In this document: piece by piece, positions 13,441 through 24,880 of the stretch | Layout: each line of letters starts with the position of its first letter | How positions within the stretch are numbered: position 1 is the stretch's first letter | Assembly (NCBI GenBank): GCA_039881145.1 | Contig: JAYKKI010000074.1 | Span: forward strand, 11,411,501-11,475,500 | Length of the DNA: 64,000 bases | Direction of reading: 5' to 3' | Origin: Druceiella hillmani | Taxonomy: Eukaryota > Arthropoda > Insecta > Lepidoptera > Hepialidae | Translations under genes and position numbers: made by a program | Notes under the pieces: model-generated | Database searches by the model: none | Told to the model about the DNA's origin: nothing | What the model saw: the letters and a program-made list of their open reading frames with translations, nothing else

Positions 13441-14814
13441 CTGGTTCTTAATTTTTGTTTCATTGCTATTTCTCTATTTTGTCGTTTTCGGAGATATATC
13501 GAAGTGGCGTTTAAAATTAAATTTTGGTTAAACGATTCACAGTTTTATTTTATTTAAGTGGTTTCAACCTCATAGTGTCTAAAGCTTTAGAACTATATTA
13601 ACAATACTTTGCAAGTACGTTCTTCATATGAAGGTCTAAAATCATGTGTAGTAAAGAAGAAAAATTTATATATTTTTTATATATGTAAAGTGGAAGGGAC
13701 TATATTTTTTCTTCATCCTGTTGGAAGAGATATCGTTGCACAGATTTTTCAAAATGAAGTTAAAGTTCTATTCACCATTTTCAGTGTTTCGTACACCAAA
13801 AGTACACTCTACACGCACACGTACCATATCCACTCACGTATCTGTCTGTCATAACCATTCCTTTCAAAAGCTGCTTGATATAGAAATTAGAAATTTGGCA
13901 TATTAATGAAATATAGTATTCCTCAATAACTAGATTTAAAAAATATTCGATTAGAAATATTAGGAGAAGAGAGTTGGCAAATTTTTGAACTATATATGTA
14001 GTGTGGGATATAGTTTAAAATAACCGCTATTAAAGGAAAAATATTTTCTTTAATTTTATGTAATATACATTCAGAAATGTAAAGCAAAATTGGCAAAATT
14101 TCCAAAATTACTCAATCTAATAATCATCCTCCGTCTGTAGAATAATAAGCTTTAAAATGACTAGCAATTTGCCTCGCACGCGCTCTTTTTTAATCGTCTC
14201 TTGAAAAATTTGAAAATAATCAAAATATTAGCAACAGATTAAAAAATAAAATTCTTTAAGTTAACTTGCATCCATAATTTATAGAAATTTGCAATTACGA
14301 AACCCTGTTTTATGCGTGTGCTGACACGCATTGGTTATTTTTTGTGTGCCAAAAGTTAATCATGAATATGTAAATATGAAAGATATGGAGAATAATTCTT
14401 ATTCTCAACAATTGAATGAATTATACCTAAGAATATATTTATTATTTTTTGCTGCTTTGGGAGAGAATAAATATTGTACATAACCTATTAAGTTCTTCGG
14501 TATCGACTGTGACTTGACGAAATTATCGGTTTTTGCCTTATCTATGAGTTTAGTTATGAACTATAACGTTATTATCTGCATCGCAATGTGCCATATCTTG
14601 TTCGAATGTATATTTTAAGTAAATAAGTGTCATAATCTGATTAAAAATTTTACAGCTAACAACATAAAGACATCGTAAGCAGAAAAATATTAGATTCTTG
14701 ATAATATTAGATTCGTGTATCCAAACACTACTTTTTCACCTTAAATGAACCAAAGTAGACAGGAAAACAGGTATTCGATTTCAGATTTTTGAAGAAAATA
14801 AACTATAAAGTTAA

Positions 14815-15095
14815 TTGTGCGCTTGCACAGATTGGCTACGGATCATTTGTCAAATTACCAAAGTTTTTTCCGATAGCCGAACTAAAACTTGACTTGGAGC
14901 GAGGGTAAAATGTTTCATCTACATTTTCTCTCAGCAAAAGGTGCAAAAGATACCGCGTTACATGCGAGATGACATCACATATTGCTCTGTAGTCAATATG
15001 TGGTACCTATGTTGGAATCGGTCCTGATTTTAATATCGATCCCAAGCCTTCTAAATTGATACGACTCTCTCTTTATTAGGAAACGAATAAGGTTA
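14815..15095. other. Conserved block (A; partner 55,160-55,450)
   Basis: Shares long words with copy B, such as cacggatcatttgtcaaatt (one mismatch in A), aaaatgtttcatctacattt and ttgttggaatcggtc/tgttggaatcggtc. The frame in B (55,260-55,454) is not open in A, which argues against coding. Non-coding conservation or an ancient repeat are the alternatives. Confidence 0.4.
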
Positions 15096-15925
15096 AATGT
15101 TATTATATTTTAGATTTCCATAAACTCAGTAATGAATATGAGAATTGTGTGAACATTATTAAGTAAACTTATTTTTTTGGTGTATTTCGCGGTTATTATA
15201 TCATTATATGTACTTATTTTGTTGGTCCATTTTATGATTAATTTATACTTTTTTTAATTTATTAATATAATAATGTTAATTATTTCAGTGAGTCTTGTTG
15301 TTTTCTATTTATATGTGTAGGAAGGAAAATAAAACGAAAATGGGTAACGTTAAAATATTTTTAAGTTTTATAATTGGAACGTATGTACAAAATTTCTCTT
15401 GAATTAAGACAATAAAAAATATTATTAATATTGATTCCAAAAACAATGTTATTTAAATGAGTAAGATAAATATAAAAACATCCAATACGATTATAAAAAA
15501 TTAAGGTGAATTGCATTTTTATTGAAAACGAATATTTAAAATTTTTATTTTCCACTTTTTCCTCATATCTTATACGCAGGCTTTGTTTCGATCTAAGTAT
15601 AAATTTTTCAATTTGATATTTAATACCAAAAAATCTTTTTGAAATACTTGAGCAAGTGTTCTTTTACTCACCCATAGGATTGATATTTTAAAATCGTTTG
15701 AATTTATGATGCAGTGCCTCTAAACCTTACAAAATCGTTATATTTACATATAGTAGTAGATAAAACCTAAGAACTAAACAATTATAAAACTACTTGGTTT
15801 GATTGAAATGAAGAGCCTGTCTTTCAACGAGAGAGAAAAATATAAGGGGTCCGACTTATTCTTTGCCAACAATATACTAACGGCAAATGAAAATTGTAGC
15901 AAACATTTGGCAATACACCTAGGGT

Positions 15926-16740
15926 AGTTAAGTTGTGCTCTATTGTTCCTAACTCATTACAATTTGGATTTTCAATAAGGTATTAAGACTACAATAATCC
16001 ATAAAATATGTAATTGTTAATGGAAATCTTTGTCAAAATTGTAAAATTAAATATACATATAAAGCACAAAAGCCAGTGTATTTACTTATTCTTGCTGATC
16101 TCTTGAACCGAGTTTCTGATTTCAATATTTTTTCTTGTCATAAAGCTCGTACTTTGAAGAAGGTTATTGGCTGTATGTCGTAATGCTAATATTCTTAGAG
16201 GCAGAGCAGAGATACAAATATAACAGAAGACGGAGCATATTGCTTAAACGGCGCAAGGTACAGTATTCTTGTCAAAATATCCCCAACTTCAATGGTGAAT
16301 GTCGTTTGGCGAACGGAGTGGAGGGATTTAATAACTGCAGGGATGAGAGCAGCATATTTAAGATAATTTAATGCTGGTGAAACTGTGGGGAACAACTGGT
16401 CAGGTGTAAAAATATTAAAATGCCTGCAGATGTTTGTCGTGTGATCTAGCTGCCAAACTACAACATTTTGATATTTGGAAATATCTCATTATTATCTTCA
16501 GGCACCTTTTAATTTTGTAATTTCTGGTAGATTCTCACCTAAGGATAAGACTAATAAAAATGATTGTGATCGATAAGAATATTTAAAAAGAAAAACTCAA
16601 AACTTATACATGAACTTTTAAACCAGAGCAACTATTGTTTAAGAAATTTTATTCGATCCGTTTCAAAAAAAAGAAAACCGCCCTAAATTGTTTTTTTGGT
16701 TTACGATACTTAGATAATTCTCATAAAACGTCATTTCATA
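15926..16740. other. Segment present only in copy A, left of the TTAA element
   Basis: Together with the TTAA element to its right, this about 815-base stretch has no counterpart in copy B near 56,500. A chance pair of overlapping frames on both strands lies at 16,183-16,395. I recognise no gene or terminal repeats. It may have been lost from B or inserted in A. Confidence 0.5.
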
Positions 16741-17970
16741 TTAACCGTTTGAGTGCCGACGATCGCCACCGCGCTCGTAAGCATACTAACTAACTTTGCC
16801 ACCATTAAGCAATTCAAATTCTCGCGTATAAATAAGCGACAGAAGATAGATATTTTTTTTATTCAGGTTCATTTTAATAATTGAATATGTAAACAAAATA
16901 TATAATTTCAATAACATAAAATATACACTTCTCGATGCTATGTTGACGTTTGAATTTACCATCATATATTTGAATTATTCATCAGTTATATACACATGTT
17001 TTGGGTGAATTGATCCTCTTTAAATTATAAAGAAGATATATTATGAAAACAAATATATACATAATAATATACAAAATATATACAGAAAGAATATAAAAAA
17101 ATTAAGTGCCGAAGATACTTTACATACAAAAATAAACAATTTTTTTGCAAAATAACTTCACAAAGTAATTTTTTTTTTACTTTCACCGTTTTGTTATATA
17201 TTCCAACATAAGAAGAAGAAAAGTTATTTCGTTCGTGTGCTTTAATCTCTAAAATTGCACGTTTGATTATGAACATTTTTTTACATTAGCAAGGCCATAT
17301 TTGGAAGAAGGTAAAAGACTATGCATAATTACGCAATAATATATTTCTAACCGTTGGTGCCGACGAGCACCATCGAGCTCGTGAAATCAATTGCTGTTTA
17401 GCGCGCGGTAGTGAAGGTCGCTCGCACGTATGGCTAATTTTTTATATTTCTACGTGTTACATAAAGTTCAAATTATAATATTATTAGTAATTACAATATA
17501 AAAAGGGTCCAGGAAAAGAACATTTTTAACCCATAATGTCGGAATACGAAAATAATTTGAGTGAAAATAATCGTTTTTCAAGTTGTGAAGAAAGTGATAG
17601 TGGGAGTGACATTGTGGTGCACTCACAATTTGGCGTAATGAAAATTTTGAGTGATAGTGATAATAGCGACGATAACAATTATTTTGCTGATACGGAGGAT
17701 GTACCGGACTGCGAAAATACGATGTGACCTTAATTTCGGTTTTTGCAATAGTTTTTGTTCACTATATATATTTCCATAATTTTGTTTGTATTTTATTATC
17801 CTTGTACAACTTTTTATTAAGGAAATTCCGATAAAAATATTAAAATTGGATAATTTTTGGCAGAGATAACAGTTTTTTTTGAGACAAGGGTAAATGATAT
17901 AAAAAACAAAAGATTTCTTTGGCATTTTTAAGTACAGATGAGTAAAAAACCATGGCACTAAAACGGTTAA
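16741..17970 (+). mobile_element. piggyBac-type element with TTAA target site
   Basis: A 13-bp inverted terminal repeat, CCGTTTGAGTGCC at 16,745 and its near-perfect inverse GGCACTAAAACGG ending at 17,966, is flanked on both sides by TTAA (16,741-16,744 and 17,967-17,970). TTAA duplication and CC-starting termini are hallmarks of the piggyBac superfamily. It is absent from copy B, so it probably inserted after the duplication or was in the segment lost from B. A second 5'-terminus-like sequence at 17,351-17,383 lies inside, preceded by CTAA. Only a short acidic N-terminal ORF remains, so it is a non-autonomous, internally deleted or composite copy. Confidence 0.85.
17536..17727 (+). pseudogene. 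Acidic N-terminal piggyBac transposase fragment
   Basis: Sixty-three codons from an ATG about 185 bases after the inner 5'-terminus-like sequence. It is rich in Ser, Asp and Glu (SSCEESDSGSDIVV near residues 16-29, SDSDNSDDN near 39-47). Full-length piggyBac transposases of about 550-600 residues often begin with such an acidic, disordered leader before the catalytic domain. Here a stop follows ENTM and no catalytic domain is present, so the coding sequence is cut off after the leader. The assignment rests on position inside TTAA/CCG termini plus composition, not on a conserved motif. Confidence 0.6.
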
Positions 17971-18430
17971 TAAACTTGTCTTTTTAGGACATTATATTAG
18001 ACGAAATTTCAGTAAAATTTGCAATATAATCTAAATTTTGGAGTACCGGAATTGAAATAGAGATGCATACAATCGCAACGGGATATCTAAAAGTTTTTTT
18101 GTGTGTCTAAAAAATTGAACAGAACTTTAAAATTGTTCTTTTTAATAAAATTTCAACTTTCTCTAGAAAATTTTACAATATAACAAAATATCTTAATAAA
18201 ATATGTAGATAAATTTCCTTAGAAAGTTTTTTACTTAAATAAAAAAATCGAATTATTACTGTACAATTAAAATATGAGGGTCTTAAAACATCAACAGCAC
18301 TTCATCTGACTATCTTCTGTCACCTAAATATCTGTAAAAGCGTTTTCCAGGGTGTCCATATTTATTATAATTTACGGGATTGAGGATCATCGCCTTTACT
18401 GTTACAGAGAATGTCATTAAAATTACGTTT
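17971..18430. other. Copy A DNA between TTAA element and mariner
   Basis: Aligns with about 56,505-56,970 in copy B. AT-rich, no gene seen. Confidence 0.6.
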
Positions 18431-18470
<40 letters not shown>

Positions 18471-18471
18471 G

Positions 18472-18530
<59 letters not shown>

Positions 18531-18535
18531 ATACA
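18431..18535. repeat. (TA)n microsatellite at mariner 3' side (A)
   Basis: About 100 bases of TA with impurities. The same place in copy B (56,974-57,036) is an (AC)n(TA)n tract. Confidence 0.95.
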
Positions 18536-18599
18536 TTTTTTTTTTCAATTTTTATTAAAAAATGTTTGTGTTACACTAAATTTAACTTCAGTATACACT

Positions 18600-19546
18600 T
18601 ATTATCTATTATTTATAGCCGTTTACTATGGAAGTGATTCCTTTCTTGTAGACTTCCGGTGACTTTGATTCAAAAACCTGTGTAACTCCGTTTTGGAGAT
18701 CTCCTTTAAAGTCGATTTTGTTTAACGTAAATTATTACTTAGAGCCCTGAATAAATAATAATCAGAGGATGCAATGTCCGGCAAATATGGTGGTTGAGTG
18801 AATAGAACCCAGCCAAACCTTTCTAATTCACCACAATATGTTTTACAACACGTAGTTTAGCATTATCATGTAGAAAATAAACTCAATCTTGTTGACAACT
18901 CAGTTTGTTAACTAATCGGTCCAATTGTTAACTGTAAATATCTGCATTAATTGCGAATACCTCTGAAAGCAATTTCCAATAATAATGCCCTTGAGATACC
19001 ACCAGCAATTGAGCATCATCTTTTGGCACTTATTATGGCTGGATACTGAAACGCCTGTTTCTCTTACACCCAGCCATTTACGTTTGCCCACTTCCCACCC
19101 ACAAATCATCGTCAGTTACTATTGGATTTAGCCAGGCGAAGTTACACTGCAGTGTCAATAACAGTTGATATGTATCACTTCGGTATGGACGCTGATATGA
19201 TGACAACTTGTATGGTATCTACACGCAGTATTTTGAAACGTTTCCAAATTTGTGAAATGTGTCTCTATGGTGCCATGAATGTAATTTAGCTCATCTACCA
19301 ATCGACGAGTTGTCAGTCCAAGATCTTCCTTAATTAAGCGCCGTAATCGTTGACTGTCCAATTCAACAGGACGTACGGTACGGGGTTGGTACTCAAAAGT
19401 TACCAAATCTTTGCCGTCCCGTAAGACACCGTGGATTCGCCCATCGCATGATATATATTATTTGTGCCAGTCTTTGCATTGTGACCCAGACGAATTCGTT
19501 ATTCGTAAAGTAATATTATCCGTATTTGATGATTATTTAAATCCAT
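18600..19546 (-). pseudogene. mariner transposase pseudogene (A)
   Basis: Mariner transposases (about 345 residues) cut and paste the element at TA sites through a paired helix-turn-helix DNA-binding domain and a DD34D catalytic core. Visible pieces: start at 19,546 with MDLNNHQIRIILLYE, then a frameshift; helix-turn-helix region 19,385-19,230 (RPVELDSQRLRRLIKEDLG, then TTRRLVDELN); core motif FLHDNAK near 18,875-18,855 with the second Asp codon at 18,867-18,865; and SDYYLFRAL near 18,766 with the third Asp codon at 18,763-18,761. The two Asp codons are 104 rather than 105 bases apart, so a one-base loss breaks the frame. Several stops are present. It cannot make an active enzyme. Confidence 0.88.
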
Positions 19547-19610
19547 TATCTTTCTTGTAATTCATTTAACACTTCGACGCTGACTGTTGTCAACTTACTG
19601 CACTTTGGCC

Positions 19611-19663
19611 TATTTATACCCTACAGTAAAACCTTCTAGAAGTTTCGAGAATATTTCTAGAAA
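19611..19663 (-). promoter_or_regulatory. Heat-shock-element array plus TATA box of mariner 2
   Basis: On the plus strand 19,635-19,652 is a perfect four-unit heat shock element, TTCTAGAAGTTTCGAGAA (TTCnnGAAnnTTCnnGAA). A third TTCTAGAA follows at 19,656-19,663, one base out of phase. Reading minus, 15 bases further lies TATAAATAG (19,619-19,611), then 64 bases to the transposase ATG at 19,546. Order (HSE, TATA, short leader, ATG) and spacing match animal heat-shock promoters. It lies inside the mariner, between terminus and ORF. Heat-shock-factor control is inferred from sequence only. Confidence 0.65.
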
Positions 19664-19697
19664 AGTTCCGAAGTTGTGGCTAAAACTCACTATCCAA

Positions 19698-19700
<3 letters not shown>

Positions 19701-19759
<59 letters not shown>

Positions 19760-19797
19760 TATATGTATGTATATGTATATGCATGTATGTATATGTG
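19701..19797. repeat. (TA)n microsatellite at mariner 5' side (A)
   Basis: TA repeat passing into TATG repeats. The matching tract in copy B is 58,012-58,099, where it has replaced the mariner 5' end. Confidence 0.95.
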
Positions 19798-22700
19798 ATA
19801 TTTTTGAGTAATGCTTAATGTGTAAGTAAAAAGTAATACGGACCAACACTCCAACCTATAGATGGTACTTTCCATATCCGATTTTTACATGTCAAGGAGC
19901 CAGCGGTTATTAAATATTTCAAGTGACTCTTCAAAACTCTTATTTATGTGAGGTCAGAATTGAAATATATTTGGTAAAAATGCCCATATAAATATTTAAG
20001 TGATGGTATATAGATTTCAATTAATCTATTTGCAGATATTAATATGTATAAATTACATTCACTACACAAATATATTTTGAAAAACTTTGAAATGTAGAAT
20101 ATTTCGATATAGATTAGGTAAACTTTTTCAGGATTCTTACTTTAGCAGTTTTGAAGGGTAAGCAATTATTTTGTGAAAATTTTCAGCAATATCTCTGGAT
20201 CTGTCTCATATCATATTTAGAAAAAGTAGTTTTGAAATCTTTACTACTCACTCCTTCTAGTAATACGATTATACAGGAAATAAAAAAAATCGAGTAGTAC
20301 TTTTCCTCCTCTATCATAACAATATAAATATTTTTAGATGTTAGCTAGTTTCTAAGCTAAACTATTTCTAAAAAATGAGTGTGCCGAGTGTGCCGTCATT
20401 CTCTTTTAGGATACGGAAACCTAAAAGCACGTCATTTTAATATATTTAATTCCTTTGAATTTTTTGCCATTTGGTAGGTTGAAGATATTGTCAGAAGTTG
20501 TCAAAAATGCACTTGCATTTTTTCATGATTTAAAATTATATTTGTTAGACTTTGAAGAAGACAAAGATGACATTTGATGTAAGGCATTTTGCTCTATTTA
20601 TCTAGGTCTTTATTTATAAATATATTGCCTAGTATAAAACTTAGTTACCTCCAACTCAGTTACTTTGGACTCAGTCCGCAAGGACTTAATTTTAAAATAT
20701 TAAACTTTTATTCCGAAAGTAAACTTGAAATTTATAATATTTAATCATTTCAACTAGCAGTTTCATTTCAACCGGATTGGACTATGTCCAACGACTTGTC
20801 CTTTATAACAGGAACGAGTATGTCTTAATATACCTACGTAAACAATTTGTTTATTTTTTTAAAAAGGGTAGTAAATTTTTATATCATCACAAGACAGGCA
20901 TATGGCATTAGCTTTATAAGAAATTGTCTAACGTTTTTTCGATTTTATAAATAAAAAAATTACATATTTTAGAAAGCTACTTATGGGTTTATAAATATAC
21001 ACTACTAAAAGTTATTCCTACAGGAAAATAGATTTTTATTTAAAGTAGTTACACTTTCCTTCCAATATGTATTTATGTGTTTCCATCCATCATGTAAGCA
21101 CTAATATTAATTAGAAGTAACACTTTGAAATGTACCTTAGGGCTGTTTTTCATTCAGTGTTAAAATCACTTTTGTTTACATTTTTCGTTAACGGAGCTTT
21201 AAAGAAGCCGGCCAAAAATAGATGAGACTAGCTTTACTGAACTAGATTATGTTTAAAAAAAAAAACAGTATTTTTGAAATATATAAATTCGGCAACTGAT
21301 AATCAGAAAAAAAAACAAAAATTATTAATGGAGTCTCCTGCTTAATTATATTTTACTTACGTTTATTTTAAGGAGATTTCCTACTGTATTTTAGAATTTT
21401 CTGCCCAGGCAAAGTGTTATGTTGATATAGGCAAAAAATTAAAAAGCTTTAAATGTAGAATATAAAGTGTCAAAAGAATTTTTTAAATTTTAATTTAATA
21501 TGTTAATTTATAAATAACGCAATTCATTTACACATAAATCATAAGTTTCACAATAAACATTCACATGTATGACATTCAGCAATAATTGTTTATTTATCAT
21601 TAGAACGCTAATTGCATGTTACCTATTAAAGACAAGTATGTGTCATCTCACGAAGTTTCCCAGTTTTGGCAGCACATTTATCTTTTCGTTCGCAGGCGTA
21701 TTTTCTCTCAGTATTTATGTACACTGTCTTGCTTCCGTAAATTTTAGGGTAATTATAAAAAGACTATCTTAATAAAATTGCTTCAATTTTTTTCTGTGTC
21801 GCTTAAGTTTGTAAAAAGTCCAAAAAACCAATAGACAAGGTATCACCTATATTATACTGTAAGCTAATAGAATAGAAAAAGGTTGCAGTTTAATTCCTGC
21901 CCCATATTTTTTTGTTCCGCATAATTTTGGATTTAAATATTTTATTTTCGAATAATTTTAATATTTTTTGTTCAAATTGTTGAGAACAAATGTAGTATTT
22001 TTGCTATAACTATTTGATCTACATAGTGTGGAGATATTTCACAGTCATTTCTTATATTTTGAGATCTGTTCCTGAAAAGGAAAATACGGAACTCTTTTAA
22101 TTCCTAAATGCACATTGTGTTAAAAATTAAATAATGTTTTTTTCCTACGCAAAATAAAAAATAAAATCTATGCCCACAAACTTGTTGTTGTTGCTTATCT
22201 ATTCCTTAACGAAATAAGTTTATCTGTCATTATTTTTACTTGCGCCCTTTAAAATTTTTTAAAAATTTATGATTAAATTTTTTATACGGCGGGATCGGAG
22301 AAATAAATTGTGAAACTGGAGCAAACATTATCACTATCATAGGTTAGTGGGCTCTGTACCTCTAAATATATAGATTTTGTGTGAAATTAGTAACTTTCGT
22401 AACAAAATTCATTGTTTCTCGTTTGTGTACAAAATTATGCGACATGCATTTAGCCGGGTGTTTTTTGTTTTATGGCTATGTGGGTTTATTTGCGGTTTTC
22501 GGATATTGGGTTTATTTTTTTACAGAATATCTCGTCAAAATCACAAATAATCAATTAAAGAACGGGCTAATTTTCAAAGATCAAGCAAAGTCGGACTAAG
22601 ATGATCAAAACTCCCACTTTACTCATGAATTCTTAAAACGAAAATTTTTCATTTTTATGGACAATGAAGAGGTAAATGAAGAACTTGGGTTTTTTTCTGT

Positions 22701-22814
22701 AGCTTCCAATCCTGTATTGATCAATAACTCTCAGCCAGCGGTGCTGGGATATCAAGGAAGTGTCTTATCGCATTTCAAACAATCTCATGCATTTTTCGAA
22801 GATAGATAGACAAC
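19798..22814. other. Gene-free part of copy A
   Basis: Aligns with about 58,105-60,530 of copy B, with indels. Between 20,330 and 20,345 is the empty site of the fold-back element found in B. The 72-codon frame at 22,381-22,599 has no partner in B. No gene was recognised; the last few hundred bases could be unreadable piggyBac sequence. Confidence 0.5.
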
Positions 22815-23388
22815 ATTTGAACAAAATATTGTAAACTACATCGGTATTAAAATATCAGCAGTAAGTTGGAAAGACAACAAACAAGTTATTTACACATGCA
22901 TGTGCACAACTTTTGGACAATATTGAAAGATAAAGCCGACAAGAAGAGAAAGCGCCTACTTTTTCCAAAGAATACAATGCAAAATATGGGCTGTGTGGAC
23001 CTAATGTATTCATACATAGCAGATGTAGAATTCACATAAAAACCAGAAAATGGTACGTTCGTATATTCTACCGTCTTTGAATTGGTCCAATATAAATTCT
23101 TCGATCTTGTATATACCAGTATGATCTAAAAAGCAAATAAACCCTAAAGAGATAATGAACTTGATAGAATGTGGAACTAAGTTTGCAAATACTCTGGGTA
23201 AGTATGACACTCAAATTCATTAGAATCGAGGTCGACCTGGTAGGAGCAGTTTTTCAGAGAAAAAAGCAGGATATCCAGCGGTAAATTCCATCAAATGATA
23301 TAAGATATGACGACGCATATTACAGACAATTCCGGCAGAACAACATGCGGCATATGGTGCGAGAGCGTAGCCCCTCAGCAGCGCAATG
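22815..23388 (+). pseudogene. piggyBac transposase 3' part (A), cut by Transib
   Basis: Decayed C-terminal third of a piggyBac-superfamily transposase, the TTAA-specific cut-and-paste enzyme. Conserved words appear in order across frames: ISAVSWKDNKQV near 22,855-22,890; NMGCVDLMYSYIAD near 22,985-23,025 (family motif NMGGVDLMDSYIA); RIHIKTRKWYVRIFYH-like residues to about 23,075; KEIMNLIECGTKFANTLGKY near 23,140-23,205; and GRPGRSSFSEK near 23,225-23,260. Stops and frameshifts are frequent. The reading ends at 23,388, where the Transib terminus begins. Copy B carries the same arrangement. Termini and the N-terminal half were not found. Confidence 0.85.
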
Positions 23389-23949
23389 CATAGTGTTTCC
23401 ATTCATAAGTCATAAATCGAAAAATTAAAACCTTAAATTCTCACTTCTAACTACGTTACTAATTATTACAATAAAACATTTTCCGAAAACATAAATACTG
23501 CCGCTAATAATGGTTTTTCAATTCCATTTTAAAGTCATCACCCCGTTACCGCACGCTTATCAGTGACTCAATTTTGTAATGGAATTTCCTGGTATTTGTG
23601 TGTTTATTTGTGTCTTTCTAACATGAAAATTCAATACCAAAGTACGTATTGCAATATGTAATATATAACAATTTTAAAAATGTTTGTTTTTTTATATTTT
23701 AGTGCTAACAAGTTTAATTATGATTTGAGGTAAAAATGAATATATTTGATTTCTCTTAGTTCCAAAATGTTTAGCAAAGATATGCAATTGTTGTATTATA
23801 TTTTTACATAATGATATATATGTAGACTAACGTAAAATATATGTACCAACATAGATTGATATAACCGGTGGGTGCTAAGGCTCTTACGTTAACTCGTAGT
23901 AAACGTTTTTCGTAGCATGTTTTTCTGTTCAGGTAAATCACTGATAAAT

Positions 23950-24880
23950 AATGTTCTTTTAATAGGACGTACGTTTTTGAGTTAAGGAATTTAGTAAAAC
24001 GAGATTGTAAAGATAAACACGAACGTGCTTTATCAGTTCTGTTAGAGAAGTTTAATAATGTAGAGAGTATAGACATTAGTCCTTTGCATAAGATTGTGCT
24101 TAATTTGTGTAAAAGGGTCGAAAAATACTACGAACTTGTGAGTTTTATTAAATCGAAAATGTTTAGAAGGTATTGTGATTGTCTTAGTGCCATTAAGTTT
24201 ATTGAATTAGCAACAACAAGAGCATTGTAAATAAAAATATGATTTAGTTCAACTTAGTACGTCTTTCTCTGGTCGTGTTCGACCAAAAGAAGGCGTACTA
24301 ACTTTTTTTTTCTAATTTTAATGATTTTACCCAAAAAAATATTTTAGTGATTTTAGCAAAATATTCAAACATTAGCAATCAATGGACTTAACTCGGGTCG
24401 ACAATGCAGCAGTTACTGCCTTTCTCAACATTTCAGGTCAACAAATATCGTTTCTAATTTGTGAAGGAAAGTTCTACTATATCTAAAAAACAGGAATCTT
24501 ATTTTGAAGAAAAGGTGTGTCCGGCAACGTTCACATTATACGAATGAGTTTTCAACATCCAGCATTCCTTACAACTGACTATAGTCCGTGATAAAATTTG
24601 TAGTGCAGTAAGGGGAATATCATTTGCTGGATATTATCTTTTCTATGTCATTCATTTCTTTTGGTGAAGTAACACCAAAAGAAATGAATGACAAGAATGA
24701 CTGCTAAGGCTAATAACAATTTGAAGGCACTTAAACGAGACCATACTCGAAAAATTGCTCGTGAACTTAATAATACCGATTTAATGACTACAACCTTGTT
24801 CTAACCAGACCTTCGTTTCCATCCTACGAAACCTTCCCCGAAAGAAAAAGAAGGTATTGCACAACCAGATATTAAGTTTG
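23950..24880 (+). pseudogene. Transib transposase pseudogene (A)
   Basis: N-terminal piece at about 23,965-24,228 reads TYVFELRNLVKRDCKDKHER, then SIDISPLHKIVLNLCKRVEK, ending in ELATTRAL and a stop. It matches the better-kept copy B frame at 61,675-62,028. The C-terminal piece at about 24,702-24,800 reads KANNNLKALKRDHTRKIARE, then LNNTDLM, matching 63,480-63,570. The part between, which should hold the catalytic core, is mostly missing, and a perfect 20-bp-arm hairpin sits at 24,647-24,692. Transib transposases are about 600-700 residues, so less than half survives, with frameshifts. Confidence 0.78.
24647..24692. repeat. Perfect hairpin, 20-bp arms, copy A only
   Basis: Arms 24,647-24,666 and 24,673-24,692 are exact inverses with a 6-base loop (aagtaa). 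In copy B only the right arm is matched (caccaaaaaaattaatcac near 62,909), so the left arm looks newly copied from the right. Confidence 0.95.

Larger units (their letters stand above)
12111..15925. other. Gene-free part of copy A with two conserved blocks
   Basis: Aligns with about 52,380-56,490. No coding or RNA gene was recognised. It contains the GC-rich block at 12,990-13,440 and a second conserved block at 14,815-15,095. Near 15,895 copy A lacks about 135 bases that are present in B. Confidence 0.6.
18536..19705 (-). mobile_element. mariner element 2, copy A (decayed)
   Basis: Minus-strand mariner between two (TA)n tracts. The 5' terminus (reading minus from about 19,700) begins TTGGATAGTGAGTTTTA and resembles the opposite terminus kept in copy B at 57,037 (TTGGTTTGGTTAATACG...), consistent with a mariner inverted repeat of about 28 bp. 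A leader with promoter signals follows, then a transposase reading from an ATG at 19,546. The same element is in copy B, so it inserted before the duplication. The 3' inverted repeat of this copy is not recognisable. Confidence 0.85.

Noticed and set aside
18380..18662. Tyr-Ile repeat proteins in this and other frames (233, 19,587, 19,610, 25,578, 52,134, 52,149, 58,028)
   Set aside because: Translations of (TA)n microsatellites, not genes.
22381..22599. 72-codon frame upstream of the piggyBac remnant as its N-terminal part
   Set aside because: No piggyBac motif in it, and the frame is not kept in copy B near 60,200.
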